Notes: generated by a model from the letters alone, not told the origin. Counted from the stretch's first letter, positions 1 through 12,544 are shown. The stretch: 64,000 bases of DNA from Dasypus novemcinctus (GCF_030445035.2 NC_080698.1:7302038-7366037), one strand, 5' to 3'. Program-made: numbers and translations.

Positions 1-2149
1 CAACAGGGCCGAAGTCCTGAGAAGCCGAGGAAGTTGGGGTCAAAACCAGAGGAGCAGACACAGGAGCGAGATGGCCAGGGACACGAGACCGCGGGAACGC
101 TGATTCCAGGAGAGCGAGCCCTGCCGATGCCCTGATTTTGGACTTCTCGCCTCCAGCTCCGAGACAATGAACTCCTGTTGTTGAAGCAGCTTACGGCATC
201 TGCCCTGGCGAACGGAGGCAGTGCAGAAGCCTTCCTGGAAGGTCCTTCATCGCCGAGCCGTCTGTTTTCCGCGGGGGCTCTGCCCGTGCCTCTGCCAGCC
301 CACCTCCTTTACCCCTGCCCCAGAACCCTCCCCGGGCAGATCCACAGCATCACAGAGAAACACTGTTCCCAAGTAACAGAAGCTTCTCAGAAACGCTGGC
401 CTCCCAGAGGATTAACACTTCCAAAGTCCCATGTTCGGAAGAATATTTTTTTTTCTTTTAATGAATTAATTCTTTGAACCCTAGAGCAGCAAGATGTGAG
501 TTGGCAGTCTGCGTCAGAACGGTAGCCACAGAGATGGAGTTTTCCCCAGGACTGCCTCTTACGCCCCACCCCAGCAAAAACCAGCAGGAACCTCCGATGG
601 CCACAGCGTAGAGCTGCGCCTTGGGCAGGAGAATGCGAGGTACGCGAACCAGGAACTCCGCAGGGAGCTTCTTGTAATCAGAAATAGATATGAAAACCAT
701 GGATTAATTCTTGCCAGAATTCCTTAAACTGCACTAACTTTCTGAAAGAATAAGCTTTCAGCTTTGCTTCGGATATAGCAGGTGCGTCACCTTTCAGGTA
801 GCAATGACTTGTGAAGTGCTTGGCACACAATGAATGCCAAGACCTAAAAATGAGACAGCTAGACTCAAAAGTACATCTGTGAGCGAGGCCTGCTCGGGGA
901 GATTACAGGCTCACCGTGCTGCACGGCTGCTGATGCTGCCACATGCTCTCCTTCTGGAAGGAACGTTTTCCCCGCAGGAACCTCTAAGTCCTCGTGGGGT
1001 GGTACACTAAGACCACAGGCTCCGGTGCCCAGGGTTTTGGGCGTCCATTAGTAACTGGTCCTCAGTCCCTGCTTTAGGGGTTACTATGATTATACTATTA
1101 TGGCTCTGGGGGCTACCATCCTTGCTTTGGGGTTGTTTTCTGTAGAAGTCTGAGCTGATGATGACACATTTCCAGCATGTACACCTTGCACAGAGGATCA
1201 ATAAGCCATGAGAAAGACAAGTATTTCTGAGGCCCTCCAGTGCGTTTCCACAAAGCGGGACATCTCAGGATAACCTAGAGGGCCCTCAGCTTGCCTTACC
1301 ACATTTCACCTCTAGACCACTGTCTGTCTGTCCATCCATCCGTCTACTAGGGCTGACTGGCCAGCAGGAAGTGGCCGGCCCTCCCCCCACCAGCAATTTC
1401 TTGATAACACTAAAATGGCATAGATTACAGGCTTTGTCTTACCTAGGGGGATGGGGGAGGGAGAGGGGACAGGATTTCTGTCCCCCCCACTGGGCTTAGC
1501 ACAGAATAGCTAATCAGTAAATATTTGTTGCATTTGATTGAAGAGAGAAAAATTGGGATACGAAATAATTGTGTCATCACTATGTCTATTAAGTCTAAAA
1601 TCAGACTTACCTTAGTTCCAGTAAATGCAACGAAAGTTCTTGTCTTAAAGACAGTGAGCACTTTTGACCGAGGCACCCAGAATTCAGCACATCAGGGGTC
1701 ACTGAGAACACTGAGAAGACCTGTCTTTCCTTTGTTTGGGGGACAGGGATCAGCTTTGTTGTCCTTCCAGCTCCGGCCTGGGGAAACAGCTGTTTACTTG
1801 CGGTGCTTTTCATTGTCCTGGCTCCGCCCCACCCCCACTTGAGAAAATAGGACAGGAGATTTAACTTGGCAGATGGAATAGGATTTAGCCAAAAGGAAGT
1901 CAGCCCGGGCCAGACATCCCACCTGAGGTTGGGGAGGCAGCGATTTCTGGGAGACTGCATTTCTGGACCTACTAGCTCCAGATTATGGGGACCAGGGAAG
2001 AAGATGCTAAAAGACAAGCTAACGAGCAGCTTACAAGGGAGTGTTGAAGATAAGGAAAGACAGTGGGTCAGGAAGGGCTTCCCTGAGCAAATGGTCCATT
2101 TGCCCATTCAAAGTTCCCTCTAGCAAGCACCAGCCCAATTAGAGAAAAA
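1..2149. other. Gene-free flank, nothing recognised
   Basis: Only short, uncorroborated open frames are present. No exon of a known protein, RNA gene or clear repeat was recognised. Confidence 0.4.
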
Positions 2150-2500
2150 GAAATGCACATATCCAATGAACACAGGAATCAGTGCAAAAACAGCAAGGAG
2201 ACACCCCATTTTTCACATATGGAATTAGCAAATATCGGGGACATGGCAGGCCAGCTCTGGACACGGGGGGCGGGGCCGGCACAGCCTTTCTGGAGAACAA
2301 TTTGGCAGCACACACCCCTTAATCGAGCAATTCCGGGGCTAGGAATTTCCTGGATGGAGATACCTCAAGACTTCACCAAGCTGTATCTACAAGGGAGTTC
2401 ACTGCAAAACACAGAAACAAGCCTGGTGCCCACTCGTTGATAACATAACTTAGGGGAGATGTACATAAGAAGAAAGATGATACAGCCACACACAAATGGA
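2150..2500 (+). mobile_element. Old L1 fragment (3' part of ORF2)
   Basis: The sequence resembles the degenerate L1M 3' region: a TGGAGAACAATTTGGCAG motif, then a decayed 'AGCAATTCC...CTAGG...' stretch. Boundaries are approximate. Confidence 0.45.
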
Positions 2501-3571
2501 AACAGGCGTCTTTCGCTCACTGGGGATCACAAGCAACCACTATGAGTTCGAGAAACTGCCCGTCAGATACCTCCCGTCAGTACGACGACCCCTCTTACGC
2601 CCTCATCACCATCATCCTTTGAGCTGGCAGCTGAGCGAGCGGGTGCAGGGGAGAGGCCGGGACCTGCGGGGGAGGGGTGGTCCTCCTCCAGGGACCCCTC
2701 CCAAGCCCTCCAGGTCCCTCTTATGCCGTTGCTGTAACACCACAGATCCGAAAGCCTCATCCGTGCGCACCTGCCCCGCGAGGTGGAGTTTGGAAAGCTG
2801 GATACGAGCTTTGAACCCCACAGAGACCCGCAGGGAAAGAGCGCAGGTTTCCCGCTGCCAGCTTCCTCGAGAGACAGAGCCATTCACTTGCTAATGAACC
2901 GGCACACCCCGAGGGCGACAGTTCTGCAGGGGGCCAGAGGCTCCACCACCGCCCTCCCCAGCGGGGGCGGATTCAGAATTCCCCAGCTCCCTGCCTGCCT
3001 GAGTGCTTGGGGGACACCTTACTCCCCGGAGCCCTAAGGTAACGTAAAAGCAGGCTTTACCTTAAAACCCTGTACTGCAGAAATGGTTATTCACTGAATT
3101 AACTCTCCAGTCGAAGTTTAATTCCGTAGGCCCTCAACCCTCCAAACGGGCTTAAATCGGCTGTTGACAGCTAACATCTAGCCCAGTCTCCACATCGGTT
3201 TTCTCCTTGGCATTTTGGACAGCCAGCGGAAGTCTGTCCTTTGCCCTGCTTATTTGTGCAATTAGATAATACACAATTCTGTCCCTCTTGGCACAGATTT
3301 TAACAAAAACAGCTCAGAGAGCAATGTTGCAGCAAGCCAAGACCGTTTATTTGCACCTCACTTTATTTCCGTTCCTTTAATAAAGGAGGAGGCGTGGCCG
3401 CCGGTGACTGGTGACCCCCCATTTCCACGGGCTTCCCAGGCAGGCCTGGCTCTCCCCGGTCAGACGCACGCAGAGCTCATGGCCACCATCTTTGGGAAAA
3501 GGAAAAGGAAGTGGATGTGCTCTGCAGCCGATTCTGCCACACATCTGCTCAGCCCCGCAAAAAAAAATAAA

Positions 3572-3597
3572 TACACACACACACACACACACACACA
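3572..3597. repeat. (AC)n microsatellite
   Basis: An uninterrupted AC dinucleotide run of about 12 units, preceded by an A-rich stretch. Confidence 0.95.
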
Positions 3598-3719
3598 TAT
3601 AATCCCCAAATGGAATTGACCGTCTTGTCCTTAAAATAGGACTAATAATGCCGACTCTGCAAGTCTATTTAGCACACTGAACCGAGGGGCCGTAAGAGCC
3701 ACATGCAAATGCCCCATCT

Positions 3720-4700
3720 AAGTACAGCCTTTGCTTCCGCGGGGATCCTCCGGGGAGTGGCCCCGCCAGCAGCGCCCGGCGCCCCCTCTTCCGGCTTCCA
3801 GCAGCCTCAGCCCAGCCCCCGGCCCCGCAGGCCTGGCGGGGCAGCTCTAAGCAGCGGGACGGCGGGCGGGAGCATTTTGTTGCGCCGCAGGAACGAGACA
3901 GCCGGCGGGCTGAGCTGGAGGTGCTGGCTGGAGGCCAAAGGGCTGCACACATCCCCAAGCGCGCTGAGGCCCTCTTCCCCAATAAAAATAACTCGAAATT
4001 GAATGTTCTCCAGAGGCAGGGGAGCAGCAAGGAAGCATCAGCGCCTGTGCGCCCTGGGCACTCGGACGCGGGCTGGCAGGCCTCGGTGCCCACCGATGCC
4101 CCACCGCGCAAGCCCCAGCAGGGATGCTGAGAACCAGAGACGGGAGGGCTCCACCTCTGGGTGCCTGCCGGGGTAGGTCAACGCCAGGCTCTTCCTTTTG
4201 TGAGGTCTGGGCATGACGGTGGACGTACTCGGTGACGGATTAAACACGCGGGAGGTTTGAGACCAGGTTACAGGGTCCCGGCGCACGCCTGCGGCTTCGT
4301 GCGGCCGCCAGGTAAACAGCTGCGGCCACGCGAGGCAGCTGCAAGTATGGAGGTGAAGCCGGGGCTTGGGGCGTGGGCGGCAGAGGGATGGGAGATGCGA
4401 TCCAATCGGAAGAGAATCCAGGGGCCAGGTATGGCCCCGTCCGGGCCGCAGTGGTCACCAAGTCCCTCCTGGAGTGGGCAGGGTGGGCCCTGCTGCCGCC
4501 CGCCGGGGTCACCTCCCGGCTCGACCCCTCCCGGCAGCCCCCGCTCTCTTCCAGGCTCCCTGGCTCTTGAGGTCCCCTGGGATTGGCACTTACCGGGTCT
4601 GGAGCCCCGAGGGCCCGCTGGAGCCCAGCGAGCACCCCGCAGCTGAGTCTCCCTCCCCGGCAGAGGCGCACCCCACCCCAGGCCCGCCCAGCATCCCCCC
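3720..4700. promoter_or_regulatory. GC-rich, CpG-island-like block
   Basis: About 1 kb of CpG-rich sequence lies 0.6-1.6 kb upstream of the TDGF1 start. In human the LRRC2 gene starts near here on the opposite strand (recalled), so this could hold its promoter or a 5' non-coding exon. No LRRC2 coding exon is recognisable in 1-5325. Confidence 0.4.
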
Positions 4701-4979
4701 GAGAGCAGGGCTCCGCCCGCCTCTCTTGGAATTACCAAGATAAAGCAAATTTCAAAAAGTGAAACCTGGCCCTGAAATGGCACCCGCCTCCAGGGACCCA
4801 TCTGCCCATCACTCCTGGAATCTCTGGCCTGACAAGTTCACTTACCTTGTTCAAGAGGAAATCTGACATTTTTAACCCTGAAAAATCTTGGGAGAGACCT
4901 TTGGACCTAAAAACTTAACTCCCACAGTTTTGCAAGACCCCGCCTTTGCCATTGTCTCCAAGGTTCCAGGCGCTGCCCC

Positions 4980-5325
4980 CGGCCCTGGCTAGCCCCGGCC
5001 CGGGCTTTGTGATGGGCGGCCCCCCGCCCCGCCCCCACCCGAGAGTTTTCCTGGCCACCCCACAAGTTTTTGTTGAGAGACCAGACTCCAGGGGAAGGCC
5101 GGTCCCAGGCTCCAGGTTGGAATCAGGTGAGGAGAGCGATGAGCCCTGCTGCTGGGCCGCCCTGACTCCTGCTCCTAAGACCTTCTGGGGAAAGCGCTTT
5201 CCTTATTCGGGTTATTTTTCCTTTTAAATTCCCACTTTGGCTTCAGGAGATGAATGATTTTCTCTGGCAATGACTGTGTCAGTGAAAGCCACGCTAACGG
5301 TTTTTTTCCTGAATTGTTAAGAGCT
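4980..5325 (+). promoter_or_regulatory. Probable TDGF1 proximal promoter and 5' UTR
   Basis: A cluster of GC boxes (GGGCGG at 5014-5019 and CCCCGCCCC-type sites at 5021-5037) lies about 300 bp upstream of the TDGF1 start codon. No clear TATA box is seen. The transcription start cannot be fixed from sequence. Confidence 0.35.
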
Positions 5326-5360
5326 ATGGACGGCAGGAAGATGGCCAGCCTTTCTTCCAG
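5326..5360 (+). CDS. TDGF1: TDGF1 coding exon 1
   Basis: Encodes residues 1-11 plus two bases of codon 12. The donor is gtatga at 5361. It starts the signal peptide. Confidence 0.9.
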
Positions 5361-8060
5361 GTATGAGCCAGCCTTGACCGTGAGTTTCTGGTTACTAGAA
5401 TCTGCTGGTTTAGGAGGTAAATGGGCTGCAGCACTGTTGTTTGACTTCTTTCCCCTTAAACCATAAAAGAGCTCCTGGCGCAGCTGTTTTCCTGAGCGTC
5501 GGGGGACCTCACACCTGGACTTCCGTCCAGTTTGGCTGTTGGCTTTGAACGTTTTCAACCGCGCCTCTGTTCTGCCTCGGAAACGATGAGCGTTTTCCCA
5601 CCTTGTGTGCGGCAGAGGCCAGTGTTCCAGCCGAATGAAAACTCTCTTTCTGAAAGGGAGAGATAGATTCAAGATTTGCACAACCGTTCAGTAAAAGAGC
5701 AGAACAAGACATTTTTTTAACCTGCAACCTTTTAAGTGACTGATGTAAATAGTTCATCAAATGTGATGTGCCAATAACGTGAAATTGCAGCCATGCAATT
5801 TTTAAATTAAAAAATGCAGCTCTTTTTAAATTCTTATATGAAAAAGTAATCTGTATGGGAAAGAGTTGGATATTTTTCTTTACGGTGTTGCATGAATTAG
5901 TCAAACATTAGAACAAGAAAGGGAAAAGGAAATGAAAGGGGCGGAGCTCCACCAGTCCCCCCGGCGATCAGGATGATCTGCGCCCGGGCGCTTTGCTTGC
6001 CTTTGCTAACCCAGAGCTCTTTTTCTCCTAGTGTGATTTTGGTCCTGGCCATTTCCAGTGCCTTCGAACCGGGCTTAGTGGCTGGTGAGACTTCTTTTTC
6101 TGTCGCTTGCTAACAGCTTTCCTGTGACCTGCACGACGGTCTCCAGGAGTTGCTTTTGTCTTTAAGCGCTGGGCCACCGTGAACTCGCGCGCCTGTCGCC
6201 GGGCCACCGGGGCCTCGGAGGTGGGGACATCCGGTCCCAGGAGGAGCCTGCGTTTCGTCCCGCGTCTTCCCAGTCTGTGCCGTTCACAGGAATCCAGGAC
6301 AGTAAGCCCGACCTGCCTTGGGTCACGGGGTGCTAGCGCTCCCCTCTTCCGTCCCCCGTTTGGCTCCTGAGAGCCGGGCACCGACTCTGGAGCGCTGCGC
6401 CGGGTGAGGCGGGCGCTGCGGGGCTCACCTCCCCGGCCCCCCGGTCCCCTCCCCTTAGTTACTTAATAACCTTTGCTCGCAGAATCGCCACCGACCCCTC
6501 CCTCTTCTCACCCGCCAGGTAAGGAGCTCAACAAAACCTGCTGTCTGAACGGGGGCACCTGCATGCTGGGGACCTTCTGTGCCTGCCCCCGCTACTTCTA
6601 CGGGCGGAACTGTGAGCACGACACCCGCAGAGAGTGAGGCCCTCGAGGGCAGGCGGGGGAGGTGAGAGGGCCACCTGCCAGAGGTGGGGCGAGATTCAGA
6701 GCACACTGGCCTGTTCTGTCCCCTCTAGGAACTGTGGCTCTGTGCCCCACGGCACCTGGCTCCCCAAGAAGTGCTCGCTGTGTAAGTGCTGGCACGGCTG
6801 GCTTCACTGCTTTGCGCAGACCTTCCTCCCCGGTTGTGGTAAGCACCTGCCGCCTCGCCTGCCCTCCAGGGTCGTGAGCTGCCTGTGGGCACTCGGCTGT
6901 CGGGCTCTCCCTAGAGCCTTGTGGCCGAAGCTGCTCTAGTTCAGCCTGTAAAAGCCTCAAGGTCTCGGCGGAACCTTCACCAGGGCTTCCTTGACATCTG
7001 CTCGCTCGGAGGCGCAGCTGCACCTGCTGCCTCGCGCAGGGGAGCCATTGCAAGTCTATTTGCTCCTTGACATCCTTTGGTAGTCTGTGAGCTTCTACTG
7101 AAGACACGAGCAAGAAAAGACTTGGCCTCTCAAAATGCAGAGGTGCTCTCTGGTGTTACTCTTCTTTGGGAGGGGGGACCCAAATTATCTCTAGGATGGA
7201 CCCCTCAATTAGTAGCCGCCAGCAGTGTCAGGGCACCGCAATCAATGAACGCCCCTAAAATCCCGCCAGAGCCTGACCCCACTCCCGTCCTTCTTCCTGG
7301 ATCCTAAAAGCCATGGCTCCCGTGGCCCCTGGTAACTGACCTCAGAACCCTTTCACCTTATTAGTTCTATTGATTTGAGGAGGGGGACAAGGGGACGGGG
7401 TCCTCTTCCCACCCCGGCTGAGCCAGACTCCTAGGACCCCCTGGTTCAGAGGCCCCTGGTGGTTCTGACACTTGTGGGTATTAAAACGTGAAAATGTGCA
7501 GGTCCTGAAAGTCTAGACGGCAAACGCTTGGCCCAGCTTGGGATGGGACTTCCCACCAGGCAGCGGTCCTGTCTTTGCCATTTGCGTCCCCCCAGTGTCG
7601 GTCCCGTGGAAGGCGGGTGAAGAGGGCGGATCCGGTGGATAAGGGGCTACGGTGACTTCTTCCTGGGAGCATGCCTCCCCCTATCATCAGCCTAACTGAG
7701 TCCTGTCCTACCCCTGCAATGGAAGGTGTCCCCTACGGGGGCAGGTTACAAAGTATGGGCGCTCCGGTCCTGGGAGGAGGGAGTTAGCCGCAGGCCCTTC
7801 AAAGGAGTCTGAACGTGATGTCATTGGCGCTGCTGACCCCACCAGCACTGGGCTCATCCACTGTTGGGCCCCGGTGAGTTTTGGGTGTGTAGATAGGCCA
7901 CGGGTGGAGGGCTTGCTTTAATGGGTGCGTCTCCCCACCTGCAGGTGGCCGTGTGATGGACGAGCTCGGCACGGCCTCCAGGGCTCCAGGATGGGCGCCG
8001 TCTGCCTGTACCACTCTTATGCTGGCTGGCCTCTGCCTCTCCATGCAGAGTTACTACTAA
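5326..8060 (+). CDS. TDGF1: TDGF1 (CRIPTO), EGF-CFC Nodal co-receptor, six coding exons
   Basis: Coding exons are 5326-5360, 6032-6084, 6167-6301, 6519-6633, 6729-6838 and 7945-8060. They join in frame to 187 aa, against 188 in human CRIPTO as I recall it. All introns are GT-AG. The product is a GPI-anchored extracellular co-receptor for Nodal/GDF signalling through ALK4 and ActRII. Residues 1-29 form a signal peptide. Residues 82-106 form the EGF-like domain (CCLNGGTC to NCEHD) and 115-149 the CFC domain (CGSVPHGTW to FLPGC). A hydrophobic tail ends in QSYY. Known functional positions are kept at the human numbering: N79 in an N-x-T sequon, T88 (O-fucose site), H120 and W123 (ALK4 contact) and S161 (reported GPI attachment site). 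The start is the first ATG, matching the family start MDxRKMA. Exon 3 is the most diverged part. Presence of introns excludes a processed TDGF1 pseudogene. CFC1 is excluded because the CFC domain and tail match TDGF1. Confidence 0.94.
6032..6084 (+). CDS. TDGF1: TDGF1 coding exon 2
   Basis: Encodes the hydrophobic signal-peptide core [17 protein letters not shown]. The acceptor is ctcctag and the donor gtgaga. The following intron is only 82 bp. Confidence 0.92.
6167..6301 (+). CDS. TDGF1: TDGF1 coding exon 3
   Basis: Encodes the N-terminal linker, residues 30-74 plus one base of codon 75. The acceptor is tttaag and the donor gtaagc. It is recognised by LGHRE-LAR at the start and [14 protein letters not shown] later. 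The middle, rich in Gly and Arg, is diverged. Confidence 0.88.
6519..6633 (+). CDS. TDGF1: TDGF1 coding exon 4 (EGF-like domain)
   Basis: Encodes residues 75-112 plus part of codon 113. It carries all six EGF-like cysteines and T88. The acceptor is cgccag and the donor gtgagg. Confidence 0.95.
6729..6838 (+). CDS. TDGF1: TDGF1 coding exon 5 (CFC domain)
   Basis: Encodes N114 to C149, including H120, W123 and the [11 protein letters not shown] core. The acceptor is cctctag and the donor gtaagc. Confidence 0.95.
7945..8060 (+). CDS. TDGF1: TDGF1 coding exon 6 and stop
   Basis: Encodes residues 150-187, starting with the last two bases of codon 150 and ending in TAA at 8058-8060. The acceptor is acctgcag. 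The VMDE motif, S161 and the short hydrophobic GPI tail are present. A cysteine (C171) lies just before the tail. Confidence 0.92.
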
Positions 8061-8380
8061 CCAACCCCTGCCTTTCTCTGGAACAAGACCAGATGCCATG
8101 GGAACGTCACGGGGGCCAGGGAGGTGGCTGCTCGAATGCCGCAACTGAGAAGACCATTTGTTAGTTGCCTTGAAATGAGAACATTTTCCATATGGTCCCT
8201 AACGCTTCCTTAAAGCACCAGCTACATTCCTCAGCTCCACCCCCCACCCCCCACCCCCACGCACAAAAAAAGCCAACCATATCTACCCTGGGCCCTTGTC
8301 CTGTGTTTCTTGATACATGAGCTCTAACAGAGTTCATATTAACATTTTTCTTTCAAACAATCAGATTCTATCTTGAGATT

Positions 8381-8386
8381 ATTAAA
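8381..8386 (+). other. Candidate TDGF1 poly(A) signal ATTAAA
   Basis: ATTAAA occurs 321 bp after the TDGF1 stop codon. Other ATTAAA and AATAAA hexamers lie further downstream (for example near 8874 and 9957), so this one may not be the main signal. Confidence 0.25.
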
Positions 8387-8689
8387 GGCTAACCCTAAGG
8401 CAAATGGAGAATAACGTTCTGAGTAGAGGAGATCCAAGTCAGGAAAGACAGTATCTTTAAAAGAAATGGAAAGAAAGCATTTTAAAGGAGAAAACAGGAG
8501 GGGAGGAGGCAGATGCTAGAGTGAGGGGACAGGAGCACTGGGGCTAATGGGAGGATGCCTGTGTCCCAGAGAGATGGAGAAGAAAAGAGGAAGCAAAGGG
8601 AGAGACGTGGAAAAAAGGAAATGGGCTACTTGCTTGATGATTAGATGGATGTAGAGAAGTGGTTCCTGTCACCTATAGAAGGCACAGAA

Positions 8690-9075
8690 GACAAGAATGC
8701 CTCTTTATCCCAAGGCATTGTAAGGAGGATTAAATCTTCTTGGGAAAAAAATATATCTAAATTTCCCTCAACAAGATTGGTTAATACATTGTTTTCTCCA
8801 TACTATGCAATTATTTTAACTGCTGTAGAAGACAAGGGAAATGTTTATAATATATTTAGTTACAATACCAGGTGATTAAACTATATTGTAAACCCCACTT
8901 ATAAAATATGTTGTATATTTGTGTGTGCACAGTAAAAATGGGAACTACATTAATCAGCATGATGTGAACTGTGGTTATTTCCAGGCATGAGGGTGATGGG
9001 TGCTTTGTGGACGGTGTTTTCCTCTACACACATGCATATTTTCCGTGGCACGGATGTACTGCATTTGTTTTCACA
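8690..9075 (+). mobile_element. Probable L1 3'-end fragment
   Basis: AT-rich sequence with the layout of a decayed L1M 3' end: an A-rich stretch, then 'GTGGTTATTTCCAGGCATGAGGGTGATGGG'-like text in decayed form. The family call is by eye. Confidence 0.4.
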
Positions 9076-9324
9076 TGAAATGTGAAGAGTACCTCTGGCT
9101 TGAAACTGGAAACCAGGAGACTTGAGAGCCTAAGGAGGTTGCCCGGTCTTATTTTTTACTTCACTATGTGTGCTCCAAATAGCACAGATTTGCTTTATTT
9201 AGGTACTGCTTCATCCACAAATTCACAGTTTTCCAAATTCACACCCTGCAGAGACAGAGTTCCAAATGGGTGGCATTTCTTGCTGTGCCCAGTGAAAAGA
9301 AAGTAATGGTAAACAGGAAGCAAG

Positions 9325-9475
9325 AGTGTGGAATGTGGAGGCAGAAAGGCCCAGTGTGGAGTGCTGGTCTACCCACTTACTGGCAGTGGGGCTTTGAGGA
9401 GTCCCAAGGGTGAGCCTGGACTGATGCCCACATCAGAGGGTTGTGAGAATTAAACTAGAACACTCAACAAAACAT
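9325..9475 (+). mobile_element. MIR SINE fragment
   Basis: Matches the MIR order by eye: a 'lacttactggcagtg' core, then GAGCCT, then GGGTTGTGAGAATTAAA near the 3' side. Confidence 0.45.
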
Positions 9476-9479
9476 TCTC

Positions 9480-12175
9480 AACAAACGTCACATTTTCTTT
9501 TTATGCCTCCCTATTTACCACAGAGCTTGCTTTTTTTTTGGCCCAGAAATGAAAAAAAAAAAAGCTTTAGCATGTTGGAAAAAGGCTTCTTCTCTTACAT
9601 ATAAGTGATCAGCACCCATCCTCTGGGTGAGGCTAGCACAGCATTTTCCAAACCTGGCCTACTGGCATGCCACCTTCGTGACTAGGGCCACACCTCTTGT
9701 ACTTAATGTTTTTCTTTCTATCAACTCATTTTTTTAAATGCTTTTTTGCTTGCCCAAAGCAATGGCATTTTGAAGTCATGGGTAATTTACTCGAGTCTTG
9801 AAATTATATAAAAAAATAATCGTGTCCATGTATCGTGAACCAGCGTAGCAGAGGTATGTTTATTTGGGAGACAGTATTCAAGGGAAGGCAAAATACTCTT
9901 AGGTTGTACTTTCAAAAGTCTTACAGACTGCTCAAAACAAAGTCCCCATGAGGAGGGCAATAAAGACACACCCGGGTCCCCCGGTGGAAAGCACGTGGCC
10001 CTTGAATTCTGCATTCGGCGTTGGTGGACTAGCCCTTGTTCACTCAAAACGCTAGAGCTGACTTCAAGGCCCGACATCAGAAAACGGTTCACTGCGTTTG
10101 GGCTTATCTTTACCTTGCAATTATTACACTATCTTTTAAAAATCATCTTCAGAAAAAATGTTAATGACACAGAGCCAGGCTTAAGATACAGCGTCAGGTG
10201 TAAAAGGTAGACTACAGTAGAGTCTCAACTGTACCAATTAAAATTCTTAGAAGCTAGGATCTCCCCAAATATTAAAGTGGCCATTTCTGAGTTAAGAGAT
10301 TTGGGGTAATTTTTAGTCTTTTTTTAAAGCTATCAACAATAACATAACTGATTTTATAGTAAAAACGGTTTTTTGTAAAGAATAAAGGCAAGGTTGATAA
10401 TTGCCAGATTATGAAGATACAGATAATCCTAGTGAAATTGCAAAAAATACAAATTTCTGGATATAGAAAGATGCCTCGTTCAGTAGATTCCAAGACTTGT
10501 GTGCAGGAAGCTTCTTGGGGAGTGCTCTTGGGAACAACACAGACTGTGACAGAGGAGCTGGGGTGGCCCTTGAGCAGCCCTCATTTGAGGCAGGGGGACA
10601 GGCCGTTGCTCTCCCACATCCACCAGCCCTAGAACCTGGGCTTCCCCGGGAGGGCCCTGGCCTTGGGGGAGCCTTGGGGGAGCCTTGGGGGAGCCTTGGG
10701 GGAGTGGGCGCCCTGGAGGGCCATCCGCAGCCAAACTGCCGAGGTCTGGGGGAGTGAGGGCCCTGCTCCTGAGGGTCAAAAGCTGCGGTGGTGCCTAGAA
10801 GGGGCTTTCCAGATGCTCAGTGTGAGCTCGAAGGAAGGATGCAGTTACGGGGAAACTCGCTGTTTTGACATGAAGCTACCTTTTTTAAAAAGCCTCACTT
10901 AAATAAACTTCCAAAGCCCGAAAAATCATTTGCGTCTACGTTATTTGTACTGACATAGAAGAGTTCAGCTGCACCGACTTTCTAAACTCCGGAGCTGCAC
11001 TCCTGTGATGAGAAAAAGAAAGAAAAAACAAAAAGAATGAAAAAGTGGACTGAAGTGCCCTGAAGAGGCCAGCAGGAGACACAGAGGGGGGACAGCACCC
11101 GGGGCCCAGGGCTCCAGGACGGGGTCAGGCCCGAATGACCCTGGAGCTGAGGGAGGGGTCGAGGGTCAGCGAAGGAGCAGGTGGAGAAGAAGGAACCACC
11201 GATGAGGAGGAAGGCGGAGGGAGCTCCCGGGAGGCGCTGACCTCAGGAAACGGGCCGAGCAGTCGGGGGGACTGATTTCAACCCCAACTCACACGGCGCG
11301 ATGGAAACCCACTGGAGACCCTGCTGCCCCCACTGGCCACCCGGGAACCTGATCTCGAGGCTGGTCGGGGAGCACAGCAGGGACAAACCCCAACTTCTGA
11401 ACGCTGGCATCGATTTCGGTGGGTCTTAAGAAGTGGTTATGGCCCTGAAAATGCAATGCTCATAGTGTTTTCTATTTGCCAGGCGACTTTCAGTAAAATC
11501 CTCCGAGCTGTCGCTCACCCTCACAGAGCCAAGAGTTGGTGGCCGCGGGGTACCCTTGGCAAAAATACAGAGAGAAATAGGAAGGCCACAGGTTCAGAAA
11601 ACCAGCTTAAGTTTAGTCCACGAAAGCCAACATCTGGAGGTGGTGGCAGGGGGACCCCAGGGAGTGGTGCGCCAGCCATGCCTGCATGGGAGGGAGAAGA
11701 ACATTATTAAAACATCAGGTTGCACAAGCCTCTCACCCCAACAGGGCTCCTGGCACACAGCCCCCTCCTGCCGGGGAAGCCCCCACCCTCAGGCTGGGCC
11801 TGGGGCTCCCCAGCGCTCTTTCTTCCGCCTACCAGGCATCACTGCTTTCAGGCCCACGCGGCAGCTTCCTTTTCTGCAGACACTGAGAGCGAGAGCATCA
11901 GTGGACAGAGCTGGGAGCAACACACGTGGGAGTAGACAGACCTAAAAACGTGAGTTCAAAAATAAATAAATAAGTAAATAAATTTTTAAAAAGAAAAAAC
12001 CCATGAGTTCACTCAGAGTCAGTTCGAATCCAACCTCCACGGTTCCAACCTCCTTCTTTCCATTTGTAACTCTCCTTTCCAATGGCAGAAACCTGCTCTA
12101 AATATTTATTCATTTGTTCAAACCAAAAATGCACAGAAGGTAGTTTCAGATTTGCGATCCCACAAAAGGCAAACC
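9480..12175. other. Gene-free stretch
   Basis: Apart from the 11-bp tandem repeat, nothing was recognised. The open frames here have no supporting motif, splice structure or known homology. Confidence 0.4.
10661..10704. repeat. 11-bp tandem repeat, four units
   Basis: CCTTGGGGGAG is repeated four times without error, 44 bp in all. Confidence 0.95.
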
Positions 12176-12179
12176 TACC

Positions 12180-12540
12180 AACCAAGTTCCACATCCATTT
12201 AAATATTTGGAGTTAAAATTTATATACAGTGAAGTGCACAACTCTTGAGTATGTAATTTTTGATGATTTTTATCAATGGTATATACCCATGAAACCTACA
12301 CCGCTATCAAATATAGAAAATTTCCATTATCCCAGAAAGTTCTTTGTGCCCCTCTCAGAGGTAATCATTCTGACTCTTTTCACAATATACCAATCTTGCC
12401 TGTTCTTGAGCTTTAGTAAATGGAATCAAACAATATTACTCTCTCACATCTGGCATCTTTCACTCAGCAAAATGTCCACGAGATTCCACCATGGAGTTGT
12501 GTTTCAGTAGTTTGTTCCTTTCTATTGCTGTGTACTCTAT
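12180..12540 (-). mobile_element. Probable L1 fragment, antisense
   Basis: The text from 'ATATACAGTGAAGTGCACAA' to 'TTCCTTTCTATTGCTGTGTACT' follows the antisense pattern of an old mammalian L1 3' region. Boundaries are approximate. Confidence 0.45.
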
Positions 12541-12544
12541 TATA

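Noticed and set aside
1-5325. Exons of LRRC2 on the minus strand
   Set aside because: I expected them from human gene order but found no LRRC2 coding motif. Non-coding 5' exons cannot be recognised by eye.
6167-6633. CFC1 (CRYPTIC) as an alternative identity for the EGF-CFC gene
   Set aside because: The EGF and CFC text and the SxQSYY end match TDGF1, and TDGF1 fits the gene order.
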